Source of the DNA: Pseudovibrio zosterae
Lineage (GTDB): Bacteria; Pseudomonadota; Alphaproteobacteria; Rhizobiales; Stappiaceae
DNA: 64,000 nt
NCBI RefSeq assembly: GCF_033843645.1
Contig: NZ_JAWXVZ010000003.1
Coordinates: forward strand, 1-64,000
Reading direction: 5' to 3'
Both the position numbers and the translations under genes were made by a program. The first letter of the stretch is position 1, and every line of letters starts with the position of its first letter. Positions 16,330-24,869 of the stretch are shown here, one piece after another. The notes under the pieces were generated by a model. The model was not told the origin of the DNA. It saw only the letters and a program-made list of their open reading frames with translations, and did no database searches.

Positions 16330-17913
16330 ATGGAACTGGACATTGTGGAGCTCTCCCGGCTCCAGTTCGCCATGACCGCAATGTATCACTTCCTCTTCGT
16401 TCCGCTCACGCTTGGCCTGTCGGTCATCGTGGCGATTATGGAGACGGTCTATGTGATGACCAATCGGCCAATCTGGCGACAAATGACGAAATTTTGGGGA
16501 ACGTTGTTTGGCATCAACTTCGTTCTCGGTGTTGCAACTGGCATCACCATGGAATTTCAGTTCGGCATGAACTGGAGCTACTATTCCCACTATGTCGGAG
16601 ATGTCTTTGGCGCGCCTTTGGCCATTGAAGGTCTCATGGCGTTCTTTATGGAAGCTACCTTTGTCGGTCTGTTCTTCTTCGGATGGGACAAGCTCTCTAA
16701 GGTTGCTCACCTTGTGGTCACGTGGCTGGTGGCGATTGCCTCCAACTTCTCTGCGCTCTGGATTTTGATCGGCAATGGATGGATGCAGAACCCGGTAGGG
16801 GCCGAGTTCAATCCCATGACCATGCGGATGGAAATGACCAGCTTCTTTGAAGTGATGTTCAACGAGGTGGCGCAGGCCAAGTTCGTGCACACGGTTTCCG
16901 CAGGATATGTGGTTGCGGCCTTCTTCGTGCTCGGCGTGTCCTCTTGGTATTTGCTGAAGGGACGCCATATCGAACTGGCGCGGCGCTCAATCGCCATTGC
17001 CGCAAGCTTTGGTCTTGCGGGAGCATTGTCCGTGGTGGTTCTGGGCGACGAGTCCGGCTACTCCGTAACGCACTCCCAGAAGATGAAGTTGGCGGCTATT
17101 GAAGCCATGTGGGAAACGGAACCTGCACCAGCTTCCTTTACCGCATTCGGGATACCCGACACAGAAGCGCGTGAAACCAAGTACGCCATTCACATCCCTT
17201 ACGTGATGGGTCTCATTGGTACACGGTCTTTTGACAAGGAAATTCCGGGCATCAAGGAACTGGTCGAACAGGCGGAACAACGCATTCGTTCCGGCCTGAT
17301 CGCCTACGATGCGCTGATGGAAATTCGTGCCGATGTTCACAACATCGCCCCCGAGGTCCGTGCGCGGTTTGAAGAGCACAGTGCAGACCTTGGCTTCGCG
17401 TTCCTGTTGAAGCGCTACGTGGAAGATCCCCGTCAAGCCACCGAAGAACAGATACAGACGGCAGCAAATGATACAGTGCCGCAGGTTGGTCCCCTGTTCT
17501 GGGCGTTCCGCATCATGGTCGGTCTGGGCATGCTGTTCATCGTAACCATGGCCTTCTTCTTCTGGAAAGCCTCCGTTTCCGGCATGCAGTTCCCAAGATG
17601 GTCGCTCTGGTTGGCGGTGCTGCTAATTCCAACGCCTTGGATTGCCGCAGAAATGGGTTGGTTCGTAGCTGAGTACGGCCGTCAGCCTTGGACGGTAGAC
17701 GGGGTCTTGCCGACTGCGTTGTCCGTCTCCCAGCTGAGCATAGGGCAGGTTGCCCTTACCCTTGCAGGCTTCACCCTGTTCTACTCCGTCCTGTTTGTCG
17801 TCGAGATGGGCTTGATGATCAAGTACATCCGAAAAGGGCCATACCTCGATACCGCAGAGACAGAAGAATGGTTTGAACAACGTGGCCGCATTGCGGCGCA
17901 GCCAGCGGAGTAA
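16330..17913 (+). CDS. cydA: Cytochrome bd ubiquinol oxidase subunit I
   Basis: The quinol-oxidising and oxygen-reducing subunit of cytochrome bd, an inner-membrane terminal oxidase with high oxygen affinity. It has 527 residues. The haem b595 ligand is His20 (AMYHFLFVPLTLG), the b558 ligand His lies in AKFVHTVSAGYV, and the quinol-loop signature GRQPWTVDG is present near residue 455. The Q-loop appears to be of the long type, as expected for a protein over 500 residues. It is the first gene of cydABX behind a perfect FNR box. Confidence 0.97.
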   Translation: MELDIVELSRLQFAMTAMYHFLFVPLTLGLSVIVAIMETVYVMTNRPIWRQMTKFWGTLFGINFVLGVATGITMEFQFGMNWSYYSHYVGDVFGAPLAIEGLMAFFMEATFVGLFFFGWDKLSKVAHLVVTWLVAIASNFSALWILIGNGWMQNPVGAEFNPMTMRMEMTSFFEVMFNEVAQAKFVHTVSAGYVVAAFFVLGVSSWYLLKGRHIELARRSIAIAASFGLAGALSVVVLGDESGYSVTHSQKMKLAAIEAMWETEPAPASFTAFGIPDTEARETKYAIHIPYVMGLIGTRSFDKEIPGIKELVEQAEQRIRSGLIAYDALMEIRADVHNIAPEVRARFEEHSADLGFAFLLKRYVEDPRQATEEQIQTAANDTVPQVGPLFWAFRIMVGLGMLFIVTMAFFFWKASVSGMQFPRWSLWLAVLLIPTPWIAAEMGWFVAEYGRQPWTVDGVLPTALSVSQLSIGQVALTLAGFTLFYSVLFVVEMGLMIKYIRKGPYLDTAETEEWFEQRGRIAAQPAE

Positions 17914-17918
17914 GCGCC

Positions 17919-19070
17919 ATGATCATTCACGAATTCATTGACTTTGAAACGCTTCGCGTCATCTGGTGGGCCTTGTTGGGCGTGTTGCTCATCGGCTTTG
18001 CCATGACTGACGGCTTTGATATGGGCGTTGGGGCTCTGCTGCCCTTCGTCGCCAAAACCGACCTGGAACGCCGTGTTGTCATCAACACGGTGGGACCGGT
18101 CTGGGAAGGAAACCAGGTCTGGTTCATTCTCGGAGGCGGGTCCATTTTCGCTGCATGGCCACCACTGTACGCAGTCAGCTTTTCCGGCTTCTACCTTGCC
18201 ATGTTTGTGATCCTTGCAGCGCTGATCTTGCGGCCGGTTGGCTTCAAGTTCCGCTCCAAGCGCGAAGATGTGCATTGGCGGGCGACATGGGACTGGTGCC
18301 TGTTTATTGGCGGTGCTGTTCCAGCGTTGATCTTTGGTGTCGCCGTGGGCAACGTTCTGCAAGGTGTACCTTTCCGGCTGACGGAAATCCTGATGCCGAT
18401 CTATGAGGGCTCGTTCTTCGGTCTGCTCAACCCATTTGCGCTGCTGTGTGGTTTGACCTCGTTTGCCATGTTGGTCATGCACGGCGGGGCCTGGCTCACC
18501 TTGAAAACCGAGGGTATCGTTCAATCACGTGCCCGCGTGTTCGGGTCTTTTGCGGCAGTTGCGGTCATCGTGCTGTATGCGGTGGCAGGCATTTGGCTCA
18601 CCTATGGGGTGGCGGCCTTTTCGTTCGCTGGTCCGGTAGTGACTGACGGGCCCTCCAACCCACTCATGTCTGAAGTGGTCCACGGCGGCTCTTGGATTGC
18701 AGCCTACAGCGAACGCCCATGGATCATCATCGCGCCCATACTCGGTTTTGTCGGCGCCATCGGTGCGCTGCTCGGCATGCGGGTTGGCAAGGAAGGCCTG
18801 ACGCTGATCGCGTCAAAGCTCTCCATTCTCGGGATGATCTCATCCGTGGGCCTGACAATGTTCCCGTTCATTCTGCCATCAACGGCGGACCCGAACTCTT
18901 CGCTCACCGTTTGGGATGCGTCATCATCCCATCTCACCCTGTTCGTGATGCTGGTTGTCACCCTCATCTTCCTTCCGCTCATCCTCGCCTACACCTCTTG
19001 GGTCTACAAGGTGCTGTGGGGCAAAGTGACCGAGAAGGACGTAATCGAGCAGTCGGAAACTGTCTACTGA
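17919..19070 (+). CDS. cydB: Cytochrome bd ubiquinol oxidase subunit II
   Basis: The structural partner of CydA, 383 residues with about nine membrane helices. The N-terminal WWALLGVLLIGFAMTDGFD and GPVWEGNQVWFI segments are the family signatures. It starts 5 nt after the cydA stop and is followed 17 nt later by cydX, completing a three-subunit oxidase. Confidence 0.97.
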   Translation: MIIHEFIDFETLRVIWWALLGVLLIGFAMTDGFDMGVGALLPFVAKTDLERRVVINTVGPVWEGNQVWFILGGGSIFAAWPPLYAVSFSGFYLAMFVILAALILRPVGFKFRSKREDVHWRATWDWCLFIGGAVPALIFGVAVGNVLQGVPFRLTEILMPIYEGSFFGLLNPFALLCGLTSFAMLVMHGGAWLTLKTEGIVQSRARVFGSFAAVAVIVLYAVAGIWLTYGVAAFSFAGPVVTDGPSNPLMSEVVHGGSWIAAYSERPWIIIAPILGFVGAIGALLGMRVGKEGLTLIASKLSILGMISSVGLTMFPFILPSTADPNSSLTVWDASSSHLTLFVMLVVTLIFLPLILAYTSWVYKVLWGKVTEKDVIEQSETVY

Positions 19071-19087
19071 GCTGAAAGGAGAAGCAC

Positions 19088-19240
19088 ATGTGGTACTTCG
19101 CTTGGATTTTGGGGCTCGGTTTTGCCGCGCTGTTTGCAGTGGTCAACGCCATGTGGCTGGAGTTTCGTGAGGACGAGCGCAACGCGCCTGCCTTAAAAAA
19201 ACAAGTCAGCCCTGAGCGGGTGCAACGCATCCAGTCTTGA
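19088..19240 (+). CDS. cydX: Cytochrome bd small subunit CydX
   Basis: A 50-residue protein starting MWYFAWILGLGFAALFAVVN, the diagnostic CydX N-terminus, followed by one membrane helix and a charged tail. CydX stabilises the haems and is required for full oxidase activity. AAAGGAGAAG precedes the ATG at the right distance, and the gene ends 14 nt before a strong terminator. Its tail (to residue 50) is somewhat longer than the 37-residue E. coli CydX. It is short enough to be missed by length-filtered gene calling. Confidence 0.93.
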   Translation: MWYFAWILGLGFAALFAVVNAMWLEFREDERNAPALKKQVSPERVQRIQS

Positions 19241-19254
19241 GGATTATCTAGCAT

Positions 19255-19284
19255 GAAACGGCGGGAAACCGCCGTTTCTCTTTT
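19255..19284 (+). terminator. Terminator of the cyd operon
   Basis: A perfect 10-bp stem (GAAACGGCGG/CCGCCGTTTC) closed by a GAAA tetraloop is followed by TCTTTT. It ends cydDCABX and lies 14 bp before the convergent fabV stop. Confidence 0.88.
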
Positions 19285-19297
19285 GTACTTTCGCTGT

Positions 19298-20497
19298 TTA
19301 AGGCTGAAGCCCTTTCAGGGCCTCCGGATCCACTTCCTGTGTGTAGTCAACATTCTCTAGGCCAAAGCCGTTGAGCGCCAGAAACTCTTGCTTGTATCCG
19401 GCATAGTCGCCAATCTCTGCAAAGTTCTCCGGCGTGATTTGAGAGAGCAGCTCCTTCGCCTCTGCCTGAACATCTGCGCGCAGTTCCCAGTCATCCAGGC
19501 GCAACAGATTTTCCTCATCCACGATATAGTCCTCAGGGCCGTAGATCTTTTCTACAAACATTCTTTGCATTTGCTCGATGCAGCCTTCATGCAAGCCCTT
19601 CTCCTTCATCACGCGGAACAGCACTGTAATGTAGGGAGAGAAGGTTGGGATGAAGACGCTGGCCTTGGTTACAAGCGCCTTGCATACAGCCACATGGGCT
19701 TGCCCGCCAACCGGCTTGAGCATCTCGGTGATCTGGTCCGCAGTGGCATGCAGATGAGCCTTGGCATGCCCCAATGTCCCGTCATGATAAATCTCGTAGG
19801 TGAACTCAGGGCCGACATAGGAGTAGGCAAGCGTTGCGCAGCCCTTCGCCAGAACGCCCGCATCCGCGAGTTCCGAAATCCAATCGCGCCAGTCTTCGCC
19901 GCCCATAACCCGAACAGTATCTTGGACTTCCTGTTCGGTTGCCGGGGGCAGGGTCATCTCATCCAGGCGGTCATGTTCCAGGTTGATGGTGGTCCCTGAA
20001 ACCGGTTCGCCAAGGGGCTTGATAGTCGAGCGCATTCTCTCGCCCGTCTCCGGGTCGGGGCGCACGCCCGTGGCCAGGCTGTAAATCACCATGTCAACGG
20101 TGCCACCAAACTCCGTCCGGATGAAGTCAATCACGTCCGCCCGCATTTGCGGCGAAAAGGCATCCCCCACGAAGTTCTTGGCAATCAGGCCCTTGCGTTC
20201 GGCTTCCTCGCGGAAGAACACATTGTTGTACCAACCTGCCGTACCGATGCCTTTATCACTAGGGCCGCGTTCGAAGGAAACGCCGATCGTGTCCGCAGCG
20301 CAGCCGCCGAAAGCTAGGGAGATTCTAGATGCCAGCCCATATCCGGAGGAGGCACCGAGAATAAGAACCTTTTTGGGACCACCTGTTATCTGCGGAGCGC
20401 CTTCAACGAAAGCGATCTGATCAAGAACAGCTTGTTTGCAGCCCAGGGGGTGGCAGGTGCGGGCGACGACGCCGTCAATCTTGCTTTCGATAATCAT
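19298..20497 (-). CDS. fabV: Trans-2-enoyl-ACP/CoA reductase FabV
   Basis: Catalyses the last reduction of each fatty-acid elongation round, using NADH; the FabV class is resistant to triclosan. It has 399 residues, the normal length. The NADH-binding segment is KKVLILGASSGYGLASR and the active-site pair has FabV's Y-x8-K spacing (YHDGTLGHAK). The ATG at 20497 gives the typical MIIESKIDGVVARTCHPLGC start and is preceded by GAGGAAAC; a longer upstream frame is not family-like. No other fatty-acid gene is adjacent. Confidence 0.95.
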   Translation of the reverse strand: MIIESKIDGVVARTCHPLGCKQAVLDQIAFVEGAPQITGGPKKVLILGASSGYGLASRISLAFGGCAADTIGVSFERGPSDKGIGTAGWYNNVFFREEAERKGLIAKNFVGDAFSPQMRADVIDFIRTEFGGTVDMVIYSLATGVRPDPETGERMRSTIKPLGEPVSGTTINLEHDRLDEMTLPPATEQEVQDTVRVMGGEDWRDWISELADAGVLAKGCATLAYSYVGPEFTYEIYHDGTLGHAKAHLHATADQITEMLKPVGGQAHVAVCKALVTKASVFIPTFSPYITVLFRVMKEKGLHEGCIEQMQRMFVEKIYGPEDYIVDEENLLRLDDWELRADVQAEAKELLSQITPENFAEIGDYAGYKQEFLALNGFGLENVDYTQEVDPEALKGLQP

Positions 20498-21182
20498 GGC
20501 GGTTTCCTCAAATCTTGAAGTCAAAATGGCTTGATCGCTGCCTGCAAACCAATGCAGGCAGGCTCCATTGTGCACTGCATCATTTTTTCTTCAAGAGGAA
20601 ATGACCGTTGGGGAAGTGGTTTACGAATAATAGAATTCTGTTTCCATATACAATTTTTGAGAGAACAGCATACTCCGGCATAAACGCCGCTGCAGCGGTC
20701 GATGCTGCATTGCACTGCTCTTGCAGGCAGCCTCTTGGCTGCGCTGATTCTGGCGATTCTGCTAAGTGGGTCTTGAAATCCTTCCCCAGAGAGAGGCAGG
20801 CCTGTTGGTACTGTAAAAAATGCGAATGCAAGTGTGGCAATGCCGCAACTGAGAGTCGCTCTTTAATGAATTCGAAGTCAACCAATCCCAAATTTCTTGG
20901 ATTTTTAGGTGGTTATCGATGACATGTGCGTTAGGAATAGTTAATGTTTACGCAGCGTCAAAAATATGCATCTGACAATTCAAGTAAACATCTGGCGGCC
21001 GAAGAGCCAATATGGCTTGTTTGGAAGCTTTCAATTTTAACAAATCCCAACAAGTCAGTTGATAATAAACGCATTTCATGTTTTTACTAATGCCAACTTT
21101 TATTGGCATTATTCTGGATTATTGAGACTCCTTTGAAGGCGTGCTGGGGCAACGAACACGCAACATCAAGGAGGCAGGGGAT
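20498..21182. promoter_or_regulatory. 685-bp region between fabV and the lap operon
   Basis: No protein gene is supported. The part from about 20880 to 21130 is clearly more AT-rich than its surroundings and holds short palindromic stretches such as ACTTTTATTGGCATTATT. It probably carries the promoters of both divergent units; given that the downstream adhesin system is usually c-di-GMP- and nutrient-controlled, regulatory sites are expected, but I cannot name one. Confidence 0.4.
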
Positions 21183-21230
21183 ATGCAGATCCACCTGCGA
21201 CCAGGAGTAGATTGGAGAGTCGGGGGATGA
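21183..21230 (+). CDS. 15-codon leader ORF coupled to the TolC-like gene
   Basis: ATG at 21183 opens a 15-codon frame (MQIHLRPGVDWRVGG) whose TGA overlaps the ATG of the TolC-like gene (ATGA). The leader has a better Shine-Dalgarno (AAGGAGG, 8-nt spacer) than the gene itself. This arrangement suggests translational coupling. No run of one amino acid suggests classical attenuation. Whether the peptide itself matters is unknown. Confidence 0.45.
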   Translation: MQIHLRPGVDWRVGG

Positions 21231-22594
21231 ATTTTAGGGGTCTAACCGTCGCAGTGGCGATTGCGATGCTGAGCACAGCATCTGCGCATGCGATTTCTAT
21301 GCGTGATGCTGTAGAAGCAGCAGTTCATACAAACCCGGATATTCAAGAATCTTCCGCAAACCGCCGGGCGCGGGATCAGGAGCTGCGGGCCGCACAAGGT
21401 GCGTATTTGCCGAGCCTGTCCATTGCGGCTTCGTATGGCGCCGAGCAGCTGGATCGTCCTGCTGACAGCTCTGTGTCCGATGGCGAGTGGCGTGCAGCCA
21501 AACAGTTCGACATCACGGCGGAACAGCTGATTTTCGATGGCTTTGGTTCTGTAAACGAGATTTACCGTCAGGGCGCCCGTGTTGACGGCGCTGCTTACCG
21601 TGTTCTTGAGCGCTCCGAAGCGATCGCGCTGGATGCCATCGAAGCTTACATCGATGTGATCCGTCATCAGGAAATTCTGCGCAAGTCTCGCGAAAACACT
21701 GCAAAGCACGAGCGCATTTATAATGAAGTGCGGCAGCGCTTCGAAGGCGGCGAAACCGGTGCAGCCGATTTGGCTCAGGCGCAGGAACGTGTGGCCGCAA
21801 CGCGCATCATCACATCGACCGTCCGCAAGTCCCTTCTGGACACCATGGCAAAGTACCGCCGTGTAATTGGATTGGATCCGAAGAACCTTGTGCCGGTTCA
21901 GGCTTCGTCCTTGCCGGGTGCCACTTTGTCAGCCACCATCGCGATGGCGCAGCAAAACAACCCGCAGATCCTTGCGGCACAGGCTGATACAGATGCTGCG
22001 GATTTTGAAGCAGAAGGCACCAACGCGCCGTTCCTGCCACGGGTATCCGTTGAAGGTCAGGCTTCCTTCGGCGATGACGTGAACGGCTACGATGGCCGGA
22101 ACGATGAATATCGTGTCATGCTGCGCATGCGCTGGAACCTTTACAACGGCGGCACAGACACCGCGCGCAAGAACCAGGCTTACGAACAGCTTGCAGAAGC
22201 GCGTGCCCGTGTCGATCGCGCGCTTCGGGAGACCGCTGAAGGTGTAGAAGTCGCATGGGCGTCTGTTGACACAACGCGTGAACGTATCGCCGCTCTGCGT
22301 CAGACCGTTGCGGCGAACCGCAAGGTGGTTGAGGGCTACCGCGATGAGTACAATATCGGTCAGCGTACGCTGCTCGACCTCCTGAATGCTCAAAATGCGC
22401 TGTTCAACAGTGAGATTGATCTGGTGTCCGCACAGGCGATCCTGAAATTTGCGACCTATCAGCTTCAGGGAACCACGGGTAACCTTCTGGCACACTTCAA
22501 CATTGAACCACCAGCCGAAGGCACTGCCGGGCGTCGCGAGACGGTTTCCGTCTTCCCGCAGCCAGCAGGGTTCAGCATTGAGCCGCTTCGTTAA
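21227..22594 (+). CDS. TolC/LapE-like outer membrane efflux protein
   Basis: The outer-membrane channel of the type I secretion system for the adhesin. It has 455 residues with a signal peptide ending near SAHA. The duplicated outer-membrane-factor architecture is visible: the sequence SMRDAVEAAVHTNPDIQ begins the first half and SATIAMAQQNNPQILAAQ the second, each followed by long helices. Family motifs QLIFDGF and WNLYNGG mark the beta-barrel strands. The start at 21227 is preferred because it overlaps a leader ORF stop and gives a proper signal peptide. It is first in the operon tolC-lapB-lapC-lapG; a hairpin follows it. Confidence 0.92.
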   Translation: MNFRGLTVAVAIAMLSTASAHAISMRDAVEAAVHTNPDIQESSANRRARDQELRAAQGAYLPSLSIAASYGAEQLDRPADSSVSDGEWRAAKQFDITAEQLIFDGFGSVNEIYRQGARVDGAAYRVLERSEAIALDAIEAYIDVIRHQEILRKSRENTAKHERIYNEVRQRFEGGETGAADLAQAQERVAATRIITSTVRKSLLDTMAKYRRVIGLDPKNLVPVQASSLPGATLSATIAMAQQNNPQILAAQADTDAADFEAEGTNAPFLPRVSVEGQASFGDDVNGYDGRNDEYRVMLRMRWNLYNGGTDTARKNQAYEQLAEARARVDRALRETAEGVEVAWASVDTTRERIAALRQTVAANRKVVEGYRDEYNIGQRTLLDLLNAQNALFNSEIDLVSAQAILKFATYQLQGTTGNLLAHFNIEPPAEGTAGRRETVSVFPQPAGFSIEPLR

Positions 22595-22626
22595 GGCATT
22601 GCCAAGCGAAATAAATGAGATATGAA

Positions 22627-22670
22627 AGCAGCAGGGAAGCTCGGCAGAGTCTCCCTGCTGCTTTGTTTTA
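22627..22670 (+). terminator. Hairpin between the TolC-like gene and lapB
   Basis: A perfect 11-bp stem (AGCAGCAGGGA/TCCCTGCTGCT) with a 14-nt loop is followed by TTGTTTTA. It is terminator-like and could lower expression of the ABC exporter relative to the channel. lapB starts only 25 nt later, so its promoter is probably upstream of this hairpin. Confidence 0.65.
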
Positions 22671-22694
22671 TGGGAATGTGGTTTGGGGCAAGCA

Positions 22695-24869
22695 ATGTCA
22701 CAGGATGAAGGTGTGCAAGACGTTGGTGAACGTCTGGATCCGCTGGTTGAGGCCATCAAGTACATTGCAAGGACCTACGGCAACTTCGCGACGGACTCCG
22801 TAATTCTTGCGGGTTTGCCGCTGGACATGGGCGGGTTGCCCATCAAGCTTGTCGAGCGCGCCGCCGCCAATTGCGGAATGCGCGCGCTCACCGTCACGAA
22901 GTCAGTCACTCAGATTCCCGCGATCTCGTTGCCCGCCTTGCTGGTCATGGAAGATTCCACCCTGCGGGTGCTGGTGGACATCAATCAGGATCATGCGGAG
23001 GCCACGCTGGTGGACCCTCTGGCCCCTGATCAAAAGCAAACGGCATCCTTCGAGGCTTTGAAGGCGCTTTACAGCAACCACGCCATTTTCTTCAAGCCGA
23101 CGTCCCGCTCCGCCGAGAACGAAGGACTAGGCAATGAAGGCGGCGGGCACTGGTTCTGGAGCACCATCAAGAGCTTTTGGCGCGACTACACCCATGTTGC
23201 CATTGCAGCTCTGGTCATAAACACGCTGGCGCTGGCCTCGCCGCTTTTTGTCATGAACGTGTATGACCGGGTGCTGCCCAACTTCGCCATTCCCACGCTC
23301 TGGGCTCTTGCAGCTGGCGTGATCCTCGCGCTTGTGTTTGACGCGGTTTTGAAAACCGCCCGCACATCAATCATCAATGTCACCGGCAAGCAGGCAGATC
23401 TGGCGCTGGCCTCAAAGATCTTTGCCCACGCCCTGTCAATCGACATGCAGAACAGGCCGTCGTCAACGGGTCAGTTCGCAAATCACATCAAAGAGTTCGA
23501 GGCAGTTCGGGAGTTCTTCACGTCCTCATCTCTCGTGGCTTTGATCGACCTGTGTTTCATTGGTCTCTTCCTTGCGATCCTCTTCGTCATTGTTGGACCC
23601 ATTGCCTACGTCCCGATGGCGGCAGTGCCCATTGTCATCATCATCAATCTGCTCGTACAGCCCGCGCTCGCTGGCTCCGTTGATCAGGCAACCAAGGAAA
23701 GCGCGCTGCGCCACTCCGTGCTGGTGGAAAGTGTTGCGAACATGGACACCGTCCGCGCGCTGAACGCCGAAGGTGTCATGCAGACCAAATGGGAGCGCTC
23801 GGTTGCCTCCAGCGCCGCCGCCATGCTTCAGGGGCGCTTTTGGTCAACGCTCGCCCAATCGCTTACCGGGCTTGTTCAGGCCATGGTCTCAGTGGTGATC
23901 GTTATCTGGGGTGTCTATCTGGTCAACGAAGGGCTGATCAACATGGGCGGCATCATTGCGGCCATGATGCTGTCCGGGCGCGTGCTTGCGCCGCTTTCGT
24001 CTGTGGCCAACACACTTACGCGCCTGCGCCAGACCATTCATGCCTACAAGATCCTTGAGGACCTGATGGCCATGCCGGCCGAGCGTCGGCCGGGGCGGAC
24101 CTATGTAAACAGCAAGATCGCGACCGGCGCCGTCAAGTTCGAAAAGGTCACGTTTCGCTATCCGGGTGCATCCGATGACTCCTTGCGCGATGTGTCGTTC
24201 TCCATCAACGCGGGCGAGACCATTGGCTTGATCGGCCGTGTCGGTGCGGGCAAGTCCACCATTGGGCGTCTGCTGTCAGGCCTTTATACGCCGACCAATG
24301 GGGCGGTCCTGGTAGATCTCATAGATACCCGGCAATACGACCCCGCTGACTTGCGTGATGGGGTCGGGTTCTTGTCTCAGGACAATGTGCTGTTCTCCGG
24401 ATCGGTGCGTGAAAACATTGCCATCGGCCGCCTTCAGGCCAGCAATGAGGAAATCCTGCAAGCCGCGCGTATTGCAGGGGTCGAAGATTTCGTCAGCACC
24501 CATCCGCAGGGCTTTGACATGCAGGTGGGTGAGGGCGGTCGCTTGCTCTCCGGCGGTCAGAAGCAATGTGTAGCGCTGGCCCGCATGTTGTTGCGCAGGC
24601 CCAAGGTTCTGTTCCTTGACGAGCCCTCCAGCAACCTGGACATGGCATCCGAACGCCGCCTGTTGGCGCGTTTGGAGAAGTTCAATCAAATCGGCACGAC
24701 CGTGATCATCAGTACCCATCGCACATCGCTGTTGAAGCTGACGCAGCGCATTATTGCCGTGGACTCCGGCCGTGTCGTTGCTGATGGGCCACGTGATGCC
24801 GTGCTCAGTGAGCTGAAGCAGCAAGGAGAGGCGCGCATGCGTACCCGCAAGTCGGAGGAGATGGTCTGA
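22695..24869 (+). CDS. lapB: Type I secretion ABC exporter (LapB-like)
   Basis: The inner-membrane exporter ATPase of the adhesin's type I system, 724 residues. An N-terminal peptidase-C39-like domain (about residues 10-135) lacks the catalytic Cys, so it is a degenerate docking domain as in LapB and HlyB. Six membrane spans follow (about 155-440), then the ATPase with Walker A GRVGAGKST, signature LSGGQKQ and Walker B VLFLDEPSSNLD. The ATG at 22695 is chosen over a TTG four codons upstream. Its stop overlaps the next start (TGATG). Confidence 0.92.
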   Translation: MSQDEGVQDVGERLDPLVEAIKYIARTYGNFATDSVILAGLPLDMGGLPIKLVERAAANCGMRALTVTKSVTQIPAISLPALLVMEDSTLRVLVDINQDHAEATLVDPLAPDQKQTASFEALKALYSNHAIFFKPTSRSAENEGLGNEGGGHWFWSTIKSFWRDYTHVAIAALVINTLALASPLFVMNVYDRVLPNFAIPTLWALAAGVILALVFDAVLKTARTSIINVTGKQADLALASKIFAHALSIDMQNRPSSTGQFANHIKEFEAVREFFTSSSLVALIDLCFIGLFLAILFVIVGPIAYVPMAAVPIVIIINLLVQPALAGSVDQATKESALRHSVLVESVANMDTVRALNAEGVMQTKWERSVASSAAAMLQGRFWSTLAQSLTGLVQAMVSVVIVIWGVYLVNEGLINMGGIIAAMMLSGRVLAPLSSVANTLTRLRQTIHAYKILEDLMAMPAERRPGRTYVNSKIATGAVKFEKVTFRYPGASDDSLRDVSFSINAGETIGLIGRVGAGKSTIGRLLSGLYTPTNGAVLVDLIDTRQYDPADLRDGVGFLSQDNVLFSGSVRENIAIGRLQASNEEILQAARIAGVEDFVSTHPQGFDMQVGEGGRLLSGGQKQCVALARMLLRRPKVLFLDEPSSNLDMASERRLLARLEKFNQIGTTVIISTHRTSLLKLTQRIIAVDSGRVVADGPRDAVLSELKQQGEARMRTRKSEEMV

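Noticed and set aside
16297..16968. 223-codon minus-strand frame opposite cydA
   Set aside because: Covers the start of cydA in antisense; composition is charged and non-protein-like, no ribosome-binding site.
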